From Candidatus Stygibacter australis (GTDB taxonomy: Bacteria > Cloacimonadota > Cloacimonadia > Cloacimonadales > TCS61): DNA of 33,984 bases. The stretch covers positions 1 through 33,984 of the forward strand of contig JAVCDJ010000064.1 in assembly GCA_030765845.1 (NCBI GenBank), in the 5' to 3' direction. Below are positions 32,229 through 33,984 of this stretch, one piece after another. The stretch's first letter is position 1. Each line of letters begins with the position of its first letter. The position numbers were made by a program, and so were the translations under genes. The notes under the pieces are model-generated. The model saw nothing but the letters and a program-made list of their open reading frames with translations. It was not told the origin of the DNA and searched no databases.

Positions 32229-33984
32229 ATGAAAAAAGCGATCTTGGTAATATTTATTTTTAGCTGCTTATTACTTAAAGCTGAAGTCAATGTTGATAGA
32301 ATACAAAGATATGCCGGGAATAATGCTGCCGGATTATTAAATCTGTGTGAGACAACTGCCCCGGACACACTGGAATACGTGGAATTCTTACTGGAAAACT
32401 GCTCTGATTCTGATCTGGCAATTCTCACTCCGGAATATTTGATGGATAATATTAGATATGCGCTCAAATCTCAGGAACTGGCATATACTAAAAACTATGA
32501 TCATGATATTTTTCTGCACTTCGTGCTGCCACATCGCATGTCTCAGGAACCTCTTGAAGACTGGCGTCCTGCATATTTTGAAGAGCTGGAACCATTGGTT
32601 AAAGATCTGGAAACTATTGAAGAAGCAGCCATTAAGGTAAATCTGTGGTGCCTGGAGGAAATGACTTATAAACCTACCCACGGTAGAGATCAGAGTGCAT
32701 TTACATCATCAAAACGTGGTTATGGACGCTGTGAAGAAATGATGATCATCTATATGTGTGCCGCAAGAGCTGTGGGTATCCCTGTCCGAAGCTGCTCTGC
32801 TCCTTACTGGAATTTCACGAACAGTAATCATGCCTGGATTGAAGTGTGGACTCCAAATGGCTGGAAATATCTGGGAGAACCGGCAAACTCACTCAGCAAA
32901 ACCTGGTTTACTAATACTACCCAGAGGGCAACTTTGATAACAGCTAAAGCCTTTGGAAATTATCAGCATCCGAATGTTATCAAGCAGGAAAATGATGTAA
33001 CCACCTTAAGTTCCATAGAATATTACACAGACAGCTATCAATGCCAGATCACGGTTTTAGATCAAGACGGAGAACCAGTCCCGGAGGTTACAGTAATGCC
33101 TTTGGCAGTGTCTTTTGGGGGACTTTGGCCCATGACAGATCTCACAACTGATGAAAATGGAGAGTGCTCAATACCTTTAGGACAAGGAAGCACTTTGATC
33201 ATGGCAGGAAAAGACAGCCTGGCAGCCTGGCAGATGCTGGCAAATCTTGATGGTGAAGATAGAAAGCTAACTCTGACCTTCAGTGATGATAATACTATGG
33301 ATGAAGATTTCAATTTCCTCTTTCCCCTGCCAAATTCCAATCCGAAAGAAAATGATGAGCCCGTATTCTGGGAAGATAATTTCAGTCTGATGCGGGAAAA
33401 TGCTGACCTGAAAAGAAAGAACAGACTTAATTCTCAAAAACATACAGCGGATTTTGCCCAGTACTATGATCAGGTTAATGATAATAAAACCAAAGATGAT
33501 GGATATTATACTGACCGTAAGGCATTTCTGGAAAAAGCAGACGAACTTGCTGCTAATGCAGATGATTTCCTGCACGTATATGACCTGCAATCAGATAATG
33601 GTAAATGGGTACTTGCCGAAATGATCAATACCTGGGATATCAAAGACCTGTGTGAGATACCTGATTCCCTTGCACTGCAGGCAATAGTAGATATTTTCTC
33701 TGAAAATCTTAATAGATATAATCTGACTGACAGCCTGTTTTCCGAGGGCTGCATAGCACGCACCTGGCGCTCAGCAAGTCCAGTGCAGAATGGCTGGCAG
33801 AAAGGATTTTATCAGCTTATCAAGCCACTTATGGATGATGAGATTGATAGCACAGTATATAATATTTATCATTGGATATTAGAAAGTACGGAAATCGAAG
33901 AGGATTTCATCTGGACCTATTATTCCTGTCCTCTCACACCTCCAGAGATCCTCAACCTGCACTATATCCCTGAGTTTTACCAGA
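32229..33984 (+). CDS. Secreted transglutaminase-like domain protein (3' end outside window)
   Basis: Open from ATG 32229 to the window edge (585 codons). GAGGAATT precedes the ATG and the GH31 stop is 9 bases upstream. A signal peptide (about 1-18, ILVIFIFSCLLLKAEV) precedes a helical region and a transglutaminase-like core: C168 in YGRCEEMMIIYMCAARAVGIPVRS, H201 in SNHAWIEVWTPNGWKYLGEP. The third residue of the triad appears to be at or near the acidic GEP. A transthyretin-like carboxypeptidase-regulatory domain follows (about 275-345, QCQITVLDQDGEPVPEVTV), then a helical region. The family uses a Cys-His-Asp/Glu triad for peptide cleavage or cross-linking. Not to be read as complete; domains beyond 33984 are unknown. 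Confidence 0.88.
   Translation, partial: MKKAILVIFIFSCLLLKAEVNVDRIQRYAGNNAAGLLNLCETTAPDTLEYVEFLLENCSDSDLAILTPEYLMDNIRYALKSQELAYTKNYDHDIFLHFVLPHRMSQEPLEDWRPAYFEELEPLVKDLETIEEAAIKVNLWCLEEMTYKPTHGRDQSAFTSSKRGYGRCEEMMIIYMCAARAVGIPVRSCSAPYWNFTNSNHAWIEVWTPNGWKYLGEPANSLSKTWFTNTTQRATLITAKAFGNYQHPNVIKQENDVTTLSSIEYYTDSYQCQITVLDQDGEPVPEVTVMPLAVSFGGLWPMTDLTTDENGECSIPLGQGSTLIMAGKDSLAAWQMLANLDGEDRKLTLTFSDDNTMDEDFNFLFPLPNSNPKENDEPVFWEDNFSLMRENADLKRKNRLNSQKHTADFAQYYDQVNDNKTKDDGYYTDRKAFLEKADELAANADDFLHVYDLQSDNGKWVLAEMINTWDIKDLCEIPDSLALQAIVDIFSENLNRYNLTDSLFSEGCIARTWRSASPVQNGWQKGFYQLIKPLMDDEIDSTVYNIYHWILESTEIEEDFIWTYYSCPLTPPEILNLHYIPEFYQ

Overview
The window looks like a chromosomal segment from an AT-rich, anaerobe-like bacterium of the FCB superphylum, most likely Cloacimonadota or a close relative. 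This is an inference. Ten large genes encode exported proteins that share one architecture: an N-terminal signal peptide, repetitive beta-rich domains, and an 80-90 residue C-terminal domain with the pattern YPNPFNP...LxIYNxxGQ...W.G...SGxYxYxLxT...KMxLLK. This is the FlgD-like / type IX secretion type A sorting domain. The intergenic DNA is rich in palindromic elements and in repetitive 'boilerplate' sequence, and selD carries an in-frame UGA (selenocysteine) codon.

Layout. 1-504: decayed TPR gene. 505-961: repeat-rich spacer and promoter. 962-7653: three tandem paralogous GLUG-repeat surface proteins that grow in complexity; the third adds a PKD domain and a dockerin-like calcium-binding pair. 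8055-11993, minus strand: a DNRLRE-domain protein, then an FG-GAP/VCBS + PKD + LamG protein preceded by a TetR-family regulator in an apparent operon. 12315-17060: a 1581-residue gingipain-like (peptidase C25) protein that keeps the Cys region but appears to lack the usual GHG histidine. 18045-28078: two tandem copies of a two-gene unit (A-B, A'-B') encoding parallel beta-helix surface proteins. 28832-28909: tRNA-Pro(CGG) on the minus strand. 29030 to the end: an apparent operon of selD (selenocysteine-containing), a cytoplasmic GH31 alpha-glucosidase and a secreted transglutaminase-like protein that runs off the window.

Most notable structure. The A-B and A'-B' pairs are products of a tandem duplication of about 5.7 kb. 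The repeated unit also includes the 3' end of the C25 gene, its terminator and its downstream spacer. As a result the first B protein has a beta-helix body like B' but a sorting domain almost identical to that of the C25 protein: the duplication junction lies inside the sorting-domain coding sequence. The first spacer copy also carries a 202-bp MITE-like insertion with inverted ends and a 10-bp direct repeat, and the second spacer copy supplies the matching empty site. Both spacers keep a block of about 200 bp with an operator-like palindrome, a ribosome-binding site and a tiny reading frame containing a CT dinucleotide run of different length in each copy.

Together the exported genes read as an expanding family of surface or secreted adhesive/degradative proteins that evolves by tandem duplication, repeat-module gain and exchange of interchangeable sorting domains. 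The last operon is ordinary metabolism, apart from the recoded selD.
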